DNA of 64,000 nucleotides from Maratus speciosus (GCA_963932465.1 OZ010788.1:195302559-195366558), one strand, 5' to 3'. Shown: positions 1 through 12,128, numbered from the stretch's first letter. Numbers and translations: made by a program. Notes: a model not told the origin generated them from the letters alone.

Positions 1-1276
1 TTGAAAAATACATGTGCTTGGGTACATCACGCTTGCTTTTGAGTTTTTATCGACGATATCGCTAGAATTAAAAAAGAAAGGGCAAAACATTTTTAAATTT
101 GTTCAGATGCGAAGTTTTAATTTAGAAGTATTTACACTAAACGAACGGATTGTATTTGTAAAAATTATCACTCATAACTTTTCTGACATTTAATCTCGGT
201 AAGGAGCAAAGATTTTTCAAACTTTACATTTAGCATTTTTAATTATCATTCATAAGTAAATAGCATCGAATGATTTATAATTAGTTGAAACTGGAATCAA
301 TTTGTGGTTGATATAAATATTACTGAAGCAAGGATTTTAATAATTTTCACAATTTAACATTGAATGTTTCATACATTTTTTATTAATCTCTGATTCTATT
401 TCTGAATAATTTACAAGCTTCGTTTTTTAATCTTTCTTTTCTTAAATAAAAATAAAAAATAAAATAAAAATAAAGGTGACAGGTAAATAATTATCGACGC
501 CTTTTAATAATATAATTCGGCTCATGCTTTAAAGGCTTTCATAACTCCAGATTCGTAATTCGCCGAATGTCACAATAGTACGAAGCCATCAATATTCATG
601 CTACATAGTTTCAACACAATAGTCGAGAGAGTATATATTCAGTGATTGTATCCTATAGTTAACAAACAGCAGTCACAGCACGAGTTAATCCGGTGACACC
701 ATTTGTGCTCCGGGAAATTAATCATAATCTATCCTGCCACGGCATCGCTTATTATAACTACAGAAAAATCTATTTCCTCTATGTCAAACACATACACACA
801 CTGCGGTTTGGAGATGGATAACGTGTAAATTATAATGCAGAGTAATTATTATACGGATAATGGAGTATTTTATCGATATAGTAGTGGCTGTAGATCGATA
901 TAGATCACGCTATTAAATGAGCCGTTGATTTTAATAGTGGGCCAAGCCCATTTTTTGGAAAAAAAATTAGCTAAATCTAAATCTTATTACTAATTAACAT
1001 AAAATTTATGTTTCTAATCAGTTCGCAATAAATATATTTTAATATCAGTATAAATTTGTTACTGGTAATTTATTTGGTCATCGATATTTCAAATGCGTTG
1101 TTTTTTTAAGTGAGGGGAATTCATTTTAAATTCGTTGTTTTTTTCAGTGAGGCAAGTTATTTATTAGAATTATTTTTTATGTTGCATAATATTAACAAAC
1201 ACAATCGCAATTTTGCACTTCTGTTACAACTATGGTGAATTGGCAGCATCGATAAACATTGTTTTATCATAATTTA

Positions 1277-2581
1277 CACAGACCTCCAAAAGTTAAGGTA
1301 CAGGGACTGGATGCTTTCGATTGCAAACGTTTTGTCGAATACCTACAAAAATTATTGGTGAATTGTTCTTGAACTTCTGGGATGAAAAGAATATGTTTGA
1401 TTTCATATTTCTTGGTGAAGATTTAGTCGAGAGGACAATTAGGGGGCTAATAATAAATTTAATAATAAAATAATATTTGCGATCACCTATGTAACAGAAA
1501 ATGCTGGAAATGGTTTGTCACTGCGTTAAATGACTATTTGGGTCCTGTTCAACGTTTGTGTGCATTTGTGTAAACACAGCACTCATATTCGTGAAGATGT
1601 TATTGTGTCTCTGAAAAATTCAAAGTTTTTTGCTTATAGCATACAGAGTTTTCAACCAAATTTAACACAATTTTCCGAAAACTAGCCAAAGAATAGTAGC
1701 AACAGTATACTGCAATTAAAACATGAATATATTGAATATTTGATGAGATATGGGCATTTTTATGAGATAATTTTTAACTGCGCATGCGCAGAAAATTTCA
1801 AAATTTTTATTTCATAATTTGGTAGTCAGTATTTTGGGGCAACTTCTATAAAAAAGTGCAGTCAAATATCGCGAAAATTCACAAAGATAGGGTCGATATA
1901 GTGAGTTACTTCCTAAAAATAGCTTTATTATAAGGGATTTTCCACAACTTTTCAATCAGCTCACTATATCTTTCTAAGTTTTCACAACATTTGACTGGAC
2001 TTTTTATAGAAGTTACCCCAAAATACTGACTACCAAATTATGAAATAAAAATTTTGAAATCTTCCGCGCATGCGCAGTTAAAAATTATGTCATAAAAATG
2101 CCCACATCTCATCAAATATTCAATATATTCATGTTTTAATTGCAGTATACTGTTGCTACTATTCTTTGGCAAGTTTTCGGAAAGTTGTGTTAAATTTGGT
2201 TGAAAACTCTGTATGCTATAAGCAAAAAACTTTTGAATTTTTCACAGACACAATAACATCTTCACGAATATGAGTGCTATGCTTACACAAATGCTCACAA
2301 ACGTTGAACAGGACCCAAATAGTTATTTAACGCAGTGACAAACCATTTCCAGCATTTTCTGTTGCATAGCTGATCGCAAATATTATTTTATTATTAAATT
2401 TATTATTAGCCCCCTAATTGTCGGCCCGACTAAATCTTCACCAAGAAATATGAAATCAAACATGTTCTTTTCATCCCAGAAGTTCATGAATAATTCGCCA
2501 ATAATTTTTGTAGATATTCGACAAAACATGTGCAATCGAAAGCATCCAGTCCCTGTACCTTAACTTTTAGAGGCCAGTGTG
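1277..2581. mobile_element. Tc1/mariner-type foldback (long-TIR) element
   Basis: Two arms of about 630 bp are inverted copies of each other (1277-1908 and about 1950-2581) around a spacer of about 40 bp. The ends read CACAGACCTCCAAAAGTTAA and, inverted, CACACTGGCCTCTAAAAGTT. Each end is flanked by TA (1275-1276 and 2582-2583), the target duplication of the Tc1/mariner superfamily. There is no ORF, so it is non-autonomous. The arms differ by scattered substitutions and small indels. Confidence 0.85.
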
Positions 2582-3814
2582 TAATTACATGCATAAACTT
2601 ATTACTGAATATTTGTTCTTATTTTTTTCCACTTTTTCCTATAAAATTAAATTTATTTTTTTGTTTTATTGTAAATTTTCTAAAGCAGAATAAAATATTG
2701 AAATAAAATAAATAAGTAAACAAATAATATATATATTTTTTGTAATTATAATTACAAGGAGATAAACTCGGTCTTCCCTTGTTAGAGAATGTAGGTGAAA
2801 ACCATCATATGTATTATTTCTGATGTTAAATCCTTTTTTATTTGCACATACTAAAGGTACAGCGATGAATGAGGTATTTTTCGAAAGGTTCTGCAAGCGG
2901 CCTTTGAAAGTGTACTCATATATCGTTAAAACACATTGTTTGGTTAAAAAAAAATGCAATTAATCAAAAATTAATGAAAAAACGTATAAGCAAATAATCT
3001 TAAAGATTGCACCGGGAAAGTTTCGCACGGGTCTACTGCTATTTTTTTTTTTGTGTGTGTTTGTTTTTAATTGATAACTCTAATAGTTTTTATGCATTTA
3101 TTTTTTTAGAATGCGCACTAACAATACCAAAAATAATATTTATATGAAAAATAGCAATAATGCGTTCACATAAGGTTTTGAAACGTATTAAAAGCGATAT
3201 TTTCATATTGGCCTCGCGTCAGGAGTTAAGAGCTGAAGAAATCGCTGAAGATCGCTATTTACCATCAGCCTTTTTGATTCTGTTCATTTCAGTACTTTAT
3301 GCGAGAAATTCGATCACGTGTCTTAAATTTGCGTTTTATTTATATTTATTGCTTTATTAATTTGTTTTTGAATGTTTAATTTTCATTATGGAATATAAGC
3401 TTGAAACAAATATGATGAGCTATTGATATTAATTTAAGTGTAAGCGGATTTATCTTTCGTAATCGTCTGCACACGACAGAGATAGATTTGAAAAAAAAAA
3501 TGCTTGAAAATTATTCTAAAACAATAAAAATTGCGAAAATTGCGATATAGTTTTAAAAAAAATTGCATTTCAAAGTACATTTTTTCCCTATTCGTCAGTG
3601 TAAAAATTGAAAATGTGCGGTATTTAGAATTTTAAAAATGTGCAATAGAAGTTTATAATAGTCAAATTTAATCGTCTACTACTACCACCGACAAAATGAC
3701 GTCAGCGTTATGCACGGGCACTTTTGCCTTGTATAATATAGATAGATATTCCATTCAAAGAATATAAGCATTTTCAACAATTCATTGCTTTTGAGACTGA
3801 GACAAGTCCATTGG

Positions 3815-4745
3815 TGGATCATTTCTATGGTAACTTAACCCTTAAATGCCTGGTGTTGCTTTTCGGCAACATACCCAATTTAGGCTCTAAAATACTATTA
3901 GAATAATATTGAAGATATAATGCCTAATGTTGCCAATAAAATACGTTCTGAAAATATTATTAAATCGCTTTTCAACATGTAGATGGCAACACTTGTGCTG
4001 TTTAAGAATAAAGATAGATTTATTTTTTCAATTGTAGCTACTTGTTCTTTTTGTTTTGTTTGGGAGCTTGCGAAATACCCTATTTTGACCTGCAGTGAGC
4101 AAGTAAAATTTATTTCTTATTATAATTCCTAAAATTCTTGTGTGTTTAAATACTAGAATTTTATCAAGGGAAATTATTTTTTCAATTAAACACCAGCATT
4201 GCCGATTAGTAACAAACTGTTTTTTAGCCGAAAACTATACTTAAAACAAAATATGATTTTTTTAAAAGTATTTTTCCCATGATTTATTTAAAAAATGAAA
4301 GCCGAAAAACATTATTACAATGATTTTTGAAAATCATTGGCATTTAAGGGTTAAGTTACATTTAGAATAATTTAGTGCAGTGATTTCAGTAATACGTATA
4401 ACTCCAAAAAATATTCAAATGTAAAGTTGACATGATTTTCTAATTAAAACTATTCAAAGATAAATTTGGTTGAAAATTACCTAGAAAATGAGAATGAAAT
4501 ATTTTTTTAGTGTAACTTACGTACCTTTTTCAGTAATGTCTGTTACCATAATAAATATAATGCCCAGAATTAAAAAAATAACACTAAAATTAGGTAATTT
4601 TCATCTTAATTGAGTTTTGAATAGGTTTAATTAACAAATCATATCAATTTTATATTTTGAATATTTTTTTGGCTTTATATTACTAAAACTACTGAAGTAA
4701 ATTGTTCAAAATGTAACGTAAGTTATCATGGAATGGCCCCGGTGC
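3815..4745. mobile_element. Foldback element with a nested MITE
   Basis: The left text (CCATTGGTGGATC...CTATGGTAACTTA, then after the nested MITE GTTACATTTAGAATAATTTA) matches the inverse of the right text (AAATTGTTCAAAATGTAACG TAAGTTATCATGGAATGGCC). The arms continue inward to about 4500. They are interrupted only by the 512-bp MITE at 3839-4350. No coding sequence is visible. The outer limits are approximate. Confidence 0.6.
3839..4350. mobile_element. piggyBac-like MITE (TTAA target)
   Basis: The element is flanked by TTAA on both sides (3835-3838 and 4351-4354). It has a perfect 12-bp inverted repeat, CCCTTAAATGCC / GGCATTTAAGGG, with CCC ends as in piggyBac elements. It is 512 bp with no ORF. 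It interrupts the left arm of the surrounding foldback element, so it is the younger insertion. Confidence 0.8.
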
Positions 4746-6439
4746 ATACCAAAACCATGATTTTTTTTCATCTAACACGGATAACCATTACTGAATTTTA
4801 AATTAGGTGAAATAAAACTAAAAAACATTTAAAACTAGAGAACAGGAATTCTGCTTTTTCAGAATTTAGTGTCGCCCCTGGCATTTCCATTACTTTCATT
4901 TTCTTCTGGTGGACTGGTGGTTTCTATTATTATGAAACAGTCATTATAAATAAAGCGTTAGGTGAAGATGAAAGAGAAGTCGTAAAAAGTCGTAAAAAAA
5001 TGGCCATAATTTTTTTCGAAAAAAAAAAAATTATGGCCATTTTTTTTTCACATTCTGACCAGAAAATCAGAGTTCTAACTTTTTACGACTGCTCTTTCAT
5101 CTTCACCTAACGCTTCATTTATAATGGCTGTTTCATAATAAAAGCCACCCAGTGGCGTAGCTACATATTCAGCGCCCTGGAGCAAGGGAAGTTTGTGCGC
5201 CCTCTTGTCACACGAAAAAGTTCTGCGCAATTTTGTTTTGAAGTTTAAAATTTGTACTCTAACCTTAATTATATTTAAAATTTTACTTTTATTTAAAAGT
5301 CAAAGTATTTTAACAACGTATTAAATACAAATAATTAAAATAGATAATGGATAATGAAATGAATTATATTTTTTTAAGTATGGAGTACCTACGAATATTT
5401 TCTGCGAATTGGGTGGGATTTTAATTTTGAATGCGCCAATGAGTCAATGCAATCTACCGTGCTTAATAGCTATTTTTCTTTTCAAGGGTTTCGAAGCATT
5501 CTAGAATGCTAATAAAAAACACACTATTGTCAATTTTTTTTCGCATATGGATGAAACAGGTTTTCTGTTTTTAGTGCCAAAAAATACTACAATTCCATAA
5601 AATTCAAAGTATCATAACTCGGTAAATTTTGGATATAGAATATGGTTTTTTATTATTTTACCTGTTAAAGTACGGAGAAGATTTTCCTAAATGTAACACG
5701 AATAAAAATGTAAACCTCATAATTTAAAAAATAACAATTTTGACATAAATTACTTTTAAGAGGATGAAAAACAACTTTGAAGCTTTTCTACTATTAGAAC
5801 TATATTTCTACAGCTAATGGTTTAGAAAATTAGCCAGATACCGGTGTCCTCACTGGCTTTTCACTAATCTGAGCAATTTGGCAAATCGTTAAAGAAAAAC
5901 TAGCCAAATTCAAATAATGGTAGTAATAGATTCGTCGTGAAACACTAAGAATATCAAAACACAAAATATCGAGTTACATAGGGAAGGTTTAATCGTGGAA
6001 CAACACAACATCATTGAGAGTGTCGCCGAAAGAAAAGAAAGATGTCTCGCAATTTGACAATTTCAGTCATTTTTTTGCCAAATGAAACGTTTTGGTGCAG
6101 TGACGATCGGCAGCGAGAACCCTGATTGGCACCCTTATATATTACTTAGGATTGCAGTTTTTTCACTTTTCATCAAAATTAAAGGATAATGGGGAAAATA
6201 TGCTCACTAAGTCAATGTTGCAACCATTACCCAATGCTGCAATGATTTATAATAATTAAATACAATTGAACACAAAATTTCACTTCCGCACATACGTTAC
6301 AAGTCGGAAATATGCAAATTCGGTGATTGACAATGTGGTGCGCAATGGACGTATGTTGGAATTCTGGTCTGTAGTGTTCTTTAAAGTGAATGTATTGTTT
6401 GTGAGTGATCAGTATTCATTAGTTACGGCTCAAAGGCGT

Positions 6440-7240
6440 CATTTAAGTGAAGGTCAAACATGATGAATAATTGCTAGAATCGAGGGAAGTCAAACGCAAA
6501 TGGGAGTCGCCCAAAATTTGACTATCCCTCAAATTGCCACGTGAAGAGCTAGGAGCCGCTTTTTAAGTACTCTATCCGTTGATAAACAGCCTGGTCAAGG
6601 GAGATCAAGAACACCAACTGGATCCGAAGACTGTTTTCTGTCCTTGTCAGCTCGAAGAAACCGCGAAGCGACTACAAGAGACTTGGTTTCAGATCTTTAG
6701 GCTACCACAGAAACTGGGGTTAGCCGTTCTACTGCTGCACGAAGGCTTAACGAGCGTGGACTGTATACAATAAAACCAATAGTTTGTGTGTCACGCACTC
6801 CAGCTTCCAAAGGCGTCGTCGTGATCAGCGGATACAAAAAGACTGGGCCCGAGTATGTTTTACTAACGAGTCCAGATTTAGTCTGAATGTTGATTCTAGA
6901 TGTGTTTTAATCTGCAGAGAAGAAGGAACAAGCAACTTGCCTTCCCTTGTTCGAAGATATGTAGAGGAGGTATCGCAACTCCAAGTTAGACTGTTTAGGG
7001 GTGCTGTTGGCCCAGAGATTTTTTAATGGATGACGGCCACAACGAACATATGTGGTGTCAGAATATTTGCAAACAGAAGATATCATTCGAATGGATTGGA
7101 CACATTGCTCACTTAACTTGAACCCGATTGAGCCTGTGTGTGATGACTTAGGGCAGTGAATTTCAGCGCACCAAATCCCTCCACGGACCCTCCAGGAGCT
7201 TAAAAGTGCATTTTTAGAAGAGCATAGCAGCGCCACCTGT
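6440..7240 (+). pseudogene. Degenerate Tc1-like transposase
   Basis: Pieces in several plus-strand frames spell a Tc1-type transposase in the correct order: RRHLSEGQT near 6440, LSARRNREATTRDLV (about 6640), VSRSTAARRLNERGLY (about 6720), DWARVCFTNESRFSLNVDSR (about 6843-6900), then LNLNPIEP (about 7110) and PPRTLQELKSAFLEEHS (about 7180-7226). These cover the HTH DNA-binding region and the ends of the DDE domain. The first catalytic Asp (usually FTDESRF) is Asn here, there are many stops and frameshifts, and part of the central catalytic domain is missing. No TIR was found. It lies inside the 5150-11222 hAT element and runs directly into the tandem repeat that follows. Confidence 0.85.
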
Positions 7241-7680
7241 TGGGCGATTTACCCATAAATTAAATCGAATCGCACTAATTTATGTAAGGAACTATCTGAA
7301 TCTGAAGTTTGGTGAAAATTCGTGCATTAGTTGTTTAGATAGAGCTATCGCGATAATCATAAATAATGTAGTATAGCAGCGCCACCTGTTGGACGCGCCA
7401 CCTGTTGGACGATTTACACCAAAACGTAATCAGCACCAAAGTATATCAAAGACTGACTAAATCTGAAGTTTTATAAAAATCTGTTTATTAGCTCTTGAGA
7501 TATACCTATTCCGGAAATAGTGAAAAATGCAGCATAGCAGTGCCACCTCTTAGGCGATTTACACCAAAAAGTAATCAGCGCCAATTTATATCAGGGACTA
7601 ACTGAATCTAAACTTTTATTAAATTCCGTGCTTTAGTTCTTGAGATAGAGCGCACACAAAATTTGTGTCACATACAGACT
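7225..7680. repeat. About 150-bp tandem repeat with CGCCACCTGTTGG core
   Basis: Three to four units spaced about 150 bp apart carry GCAGCGCCACCTGTTGG (7228, 7377, a partial copy at 7395, and a degenerate copy at 7537). Each is followed by GATTTACACCAAAA and 'tctgaag-tt...ttagttcttgagata'. The array ends with text shared with 53270-53310 (gatagagcgc...cacatacagactcacag). The same family forms a longer array at 52620-53310. Confidence 0.85.
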
Positions 7681-8589
7681 CACAGAGCGGGGGAACCGGG
7701 ACAGAGCATGATTCGATACCAAGCAAACGCACATTACTATATTTTGTTTTATTTAATCCTAAAATTTTGCGATTAAATAAGGTTTAATGCGTAAAAATAC
7801 ATTTTGATGGTGGTGAAAGTGGTATAAGTTTGCATAGGCAATAATCAGGTTCTAAAGAGCACTGAATTAGATACTTAATTTTTTTCTCTATTTTTGATCA
7901 AAAAGGCTTATCAGTTCTGCATTTGAGACTTGCCATATTTTCAAAATCTCAAAAACAATACGCACAAAATTTAATTTGCCGTTTCCCCCTCAACCCCATC
8001 TAAGTTTTGTCGTCGTGGTGCCTAAATCCGGCTCTTATTATTGTTTTTATTATCATTTGTACCGATGCATGTTTAGTTTCCACACACACACACACACAAA
8101 AAAACTTCAAAAAAATTTTTTTTTGAGTTTCCTGTTTGTAAAATGAATGGCCAATAATTTTCTTCAACTTGTCAAACATTTTTCTTCTTCTAATCGCTAA
8201 ATAACTAAATAGCCTAGTCATTGCTGTTACATCGTAAATATAGGTTTCTCAACGGTGACTTCTTGGGCTACTATTACTTCCGTACAGTAATAATCATGAT
8301 AAATTTCTAAAATATTTTCAAAAGAAATGCACCAGAAAGATTATTTTTTGGAAATAGTGGTACACAATAAAGTGACCGATAAGAACCCTGCAAACAATTT
8401 TTGATTACTTTAAGGTTTGGAGATCTTCAACTGTCGTCCAAGGAAAAGTTAAAGAAAAAACAAGTAATATAAAAAATATTTTTTAAGTCAATTCCTACTT
8501 AGGTCATCAAAGAAAAAATTAACATAATCCTTTAAGCTAATTTTAGTTTTTCTTGCATTAAAACGTCTCAATTTGTTGATTCTCTACAA

Positions 8590-8745
8590 GCAAGTAAAAC
8601 CTATTGGTTTACAATGGGAGTCTATGGGAATTTAGCGAAATATTAGAGATATCGCCAAGTTGGCGTCACTTTGGCGACTCATTTTGGTCGCCAAATCTGG
8701 CAATATATCGCCAAGTTGGTGATAAATTTGGCAGTATTTGGCGAT
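8590..8745. repeat. Dispersed repeat shared with 43085-43230
   Basis: The text TGGGAGTCTATGGGAATTTAG, TCGCCAAGTTGGCG and TTTTGGTCGCCAAATCTGGC recurs in related form at 43090-43210 (AATGGGAATTGCG, GCCAAGTTGGCATA, TTTTTGGTCGCCAGATTTGG). It is rich in TTGGCGA palindromes. The element type is not identified. Confidence 0.5.
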
Positions 8746-9839
8746 AGAACAGCCCCCCCCCCTTTGGTAAACCCCTTATAGGTATGAAGATGCATTAAAT
8801 GCTGTTCAATAAACAATGGCCGCCATTTTTTCTCCCGTATAAAACTAAAATTAATTAATTAAAATTTAATTAATGAATTAATATTTGAAAAACTGTATTA
8901 ACATCAAGTGTCATCCACTACAAGTTTAAAAAAATTTATTTGAACTTGAGTGGATGAATAATAAGTATTTTATTAACGATAGGGAGAGTGTGAACTAATA
9001 GTAGGAATTGAAAAAGTGCCGACTCGGTGCACAGGCGCAGATAGATGTCGAAATAAGTATTAATTTCAGCAACAAAACTAAATGATGATTAGAGATGAAC
9101 TCAGTTTGAAAATTTTATCTGGCTGCTTTTTAGAAGATTTTAATTTCATTTTTCTGTAAGAGCTGTTTTTTTTTTGTTGTTGTTCAGAATACGATAATTT
9201 TATTTTAACCGCTACATATTCTTATTTTGTATTTGCTGTAAAATTTGGTCCTATCAAAAACTTGCCTGTATAAAAGTTGTAGATAAGAAGATTTATAATA
9301 AATTTAAGCGGATTTGATATCTTGTGAATTGACGAAGTTATGATTCTTTTCTTCTTCAATCACCCTCCCTTTTTTCTCTTCGTTTTTAATTTTTTTGCTG
9401 TAAAAGTTGGTCCTATGAAAAACTTGTCAACATAAAAGTTGTATATAATATTAATAAGATTTATAATAAAGTTAAATGGATTTGATATCTTAAGAAGTGA
9501 CGAAGTTAATGAATTTTCCCCCTAAAACCCTATTTTTATCCTCCCCATTTCCACCACCCTTTGCCCGGTTTTCCCCATTTACAATCCCCGCCGAGATATT
9601 AGCCATATGATTGTTTTTGGTGAGTTTGAAGATGATTCATGCGTCATTGCGACTTTTATCATGCGGACAAAATTTAGTACGTGCATATATATAAACTTTT
9701 GAGGTGGGGGTGGTTCTGGGTTCTTGGAATCATATAATAATAAAAAAGAAAAGTGCCCAGATAAACTGATGACATTGAGCTCACAGGCTATTCGCACTAA
9801 TTGTATATTATACTCTTATTTTAAAGAATAATGCCCCTC

Positions 9840-10660
9840 AAAAAAATAAGTGAAGGGTGATTAGCCCCCGTTTCCCCCTTTATACTTAACCAATCAACCT
9901 CCAAATCTAATCAGGGAAGACCCTTAACATAATAAGCCGGTATACCAAATTGGAGCTAATCGAATAATTCTGTATGAAAAGCCCATTTATCTAAATTAAG
10001 GCGGCTGACTAGCCCCCTTTTCCCCCTTTATCCTTAACCAATGAACCCCCAAAACTAATCAGGGAAGCTCCTTAACATAATAAACCGGTTGTTTAAATTT
10101 GGAGCAAATCCAATAATCCTGCATGAAAAACCCATTTATCTAAATTAAGGGGGGTGGACTAGCCCCACTTTACCCCCTTTATACTTAACCAATGAACCCC
10201 CAAAATTAAGGGAAGTTCCTTAACATAATAAACCGGTATACCAACTTCGGAGTAAATCGAATAATTCTGCATGAAAAACCCATTTATCTGAATTAAGGGG
10301 GGTGGACTAACCCCCCTTTATCCTTAACCAATGAACTCCCAAAACTAATGAGGGAAGTTCCTTAACATAAGAAACCGATATATCAACTTCGGAGCAAATC
10401 GAATAATTCTGCATGAAAAACCCATTTATCTGAATTAAGGGGGGGGGGTGGACTAGCCCCCCTTTATCCTTAACCAATGAACCCCCAAAACTAATCAGGG
10501 AAGTTCCTTAGCATAATAAACCGGTATACCAACTTCGGAGCAAATCGAATAATTCTGCATGAAAAACCCATTTATCTGAATTAAGGAGGGCGGACTAACC
10601 CCCCTTTTCCCCTTTTATCCTTAACGAATGAACCCCCAAAACAAATCAGGGACGCGCCTT
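9840..10660. repeat. 145-bp minisatellite, about 5.5 units
   Basis: Units of about 140-150 bp begin near 9851, 10001, 10149, 10298, 10439 and 10584. Each contains GACTAGCCCCCCTTT, CTTAACCAATGAACCCCC, AATCAGGGAAG, AACATAATAAACCGGTATA and GAATAATTCTGCATGAAAAA. Adjacent units are about 85-95% alike by eye. The array is followed at about 10727-10768 by a short GTAC/ATAC repeat (cgtacatacgtacgtacata). Confidence 0.9.
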
Positions 10661-11285
10661 ATCAGAACGAATCTAGAAAAAAAATTGAAGCAAATGGGAT
10701 GTTTCTATCAAGAGTTATCGCGTTACGTTCGTACATACGTACGTACATACATACGTACGTACATACAGAACCGGCGGGGACATAAGCTCTCAGGCTTTGA
10801 TAGCCTGTGAGCTAAAAAGTTATAAAGTAATTTTTCAAAAGTCACACCATGGTAACGACTGCTGTAGGTAGTATTTCTTACGAAATCTACCTAAAAACAG
10901 GCATGCTTAAACGGTACTGGAGAAGTTACTTGAGGCTTCAATATAGTATGAATTAAAGTTGAAACTTCACGAATAGAAATAATTTCTTTTAACAATGTAT
11001 AAAACATGTTTCAAATCGAAATAGTTGAGGTAAAACACAAGGTTAAACGTCATATGAATATGCTGATTGCAACAAGATTCATCTGTAATATATCTGATGA
11101 ATAATGAAACAATACGCAAATATTTTTACAAATCTTTATTCTGCTCTTTCTAATTTTGCGCCCTTAGGATGCGTGCGCCTGGAGCAGTCTGCTCCAATTG
11201 CTCCACGGTAGTTACGCCCCTGAAGCCACCAGTCCATCAGAAGAAAATAACTCGGTTAAGAGGGACTCGGATAATAACTCTACTG

Positions 11286-11830
11286 CAAAACATATTTCAA
11301 TTTTAAGACTTAAACGCTTTTATTTTATGTAAAATGACGTCATTTGCATTAATATAGATACTTAAAATTAAATATAGTTTATAATAGCTCCATGTTTTAT
11401 CACAAATCATTCATTTATATTTTTCTCAAAATAGCACGTATTTTAATTATTTTTTTTTCTCCATTTTTATGAGAAAATGGCAACAAAAAGATATAATTGC
11501 TATTTTTCAACAACTTTTTCTTTACTTTCTACAGAAAGGGAATACTTGAGTTGCCAAAATGAAACAAATGTCGTTAAAAACTACAAAAAAAAAAAAAAAA
11601 AAATTAATATTTCAAAAACAAATAGAGATGCAGTTTTCAAACAAATTACATTAAAAAGTACTTTTCCCCCCAATAAGACGGTATAAACATTGAAAATGTG
11701 CGATGCTTAGAAGTTTTAAAAAATGCTGTAGAGTATTTAGTCGCACAATGAAACATTGACTTTTGTTTTACGGCTGGCGTATATAAGGCAACATTATTTA
11801 TTGGAGACAAAATAAGCTGGGAGAAAGAAA
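11286..11830. repeat. Flank of the composite repeat, inverted copy at 48640-49330
   Basis: Shared text includes CAATTTTAAGAC, TTTTATGTAAAATGACGTCA, TATAATAGCTCCATGTTTTA, AAAATGGCAACAAAAAGATA and GTTTTACGGCTGGC, all reverse-complemented at 48640-49330. In both places it abuts the same end of the pogo-like MITE. Related fragments of its distal part occur at about 3480-3720 and 50790-50950. Confidence 0.75.
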
Positions 11831-12069
11831 TAAAGGGGCTAATAAGTCTGGTGGGTTTAAAATATTCGTAAAAATATATTTAAACCCTTTCCAATAGAAA
11901 CCATTCAATATCTAGAAATAACAAAAATGCACATGTCCCACTTTCAAAATCAACGACTCAGATAATCAATTCTCGACTTATAATTAATTTCTTAATATTG
12001 GTTATACAATATTTCAAATGAAAATCAAATTTCAAAGCAATTGCTTAAGAGGCGCAAAGGCCAACATAG

Positions 12070-12128
12070 GGAAAAATATTCCATGCGGGGACTCGAACCC
12101 GGGCCATCAGTATAGCAGTGTATAAAGA
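12070..12128 (-). other. tRNA-derived fragment (B-box only)
   Basis: The minus strand contains GGCCCGGGTTCGAGTCCCCG, a good RNA polymerase III B box and T-arm stem. No A box or acceptor stem of a full tRNA is visible upstream. It is probably a SINE remnant. It lies just before the left THAP fragment. Confidence 0.45.

Larger units (their letters stand above)
5150..11222. mobile_element. hAT-type element, 6.1 kb, non-autonomous
   Basis: Exact 8-bp duplications AAGCCACC lie at 5142-5149 and 11223-11230. The ends are CAGTGGCGTAGCTAC (left) and, inverted, CAGGGGCGTAACTACC (right). Joining the flanks rebuilds the interrupted pogo-like MITE, which independently confirms the boundaries. No hAT transposase is visible inside. 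It holds a dead Tc1-like gene (6440-7240), a tandem repeat with CTCF-like cores (7225-7680) and a 145-bp minisatellite (9840-10660). The stretches 5230-6240 and 7690-9830 show no gene. Confidence 0.88.
4896..11285. mobile_element. pogo/Tigger-like palindromic MITE split by a hAT insertion
   Basis: The two halves (4896-5149 and 11223-11285) rejoin once the hAT element and one TSD copy are removed. The left half is a hairpin: GTTAGGTGAAGATGAAAGAG on one side and its complement about 120 bp on. The right half ends with the inverse of CAGTAGAGTTATTATCCGAG, a pogo/Tigger-type terminus. The left TIR is missing, replaced before about 4896 by unrelated text. A complete copy lies at 49338-49757. Confidence 0.75.

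Noticed and set aside
2666..2959. 97-codon minus-strand frame with some charged text.
   Set aside because: No recognisable domain, hydrophobic AT-rich C-terminus, no splice or codon-bias support.
9840..10660. Regularly spaced repeats as a possible CRISPR array.
   Set aside because: Units are about 145-bp tandem repeats without unique spacers, in eukaryotic DNA inside a transposon.
12070..12128. Possible intact tRNA gene.
   Set aside because: Only a T-arm and B box are present; no A box, anticodon arm or acceptor stem can be folded.
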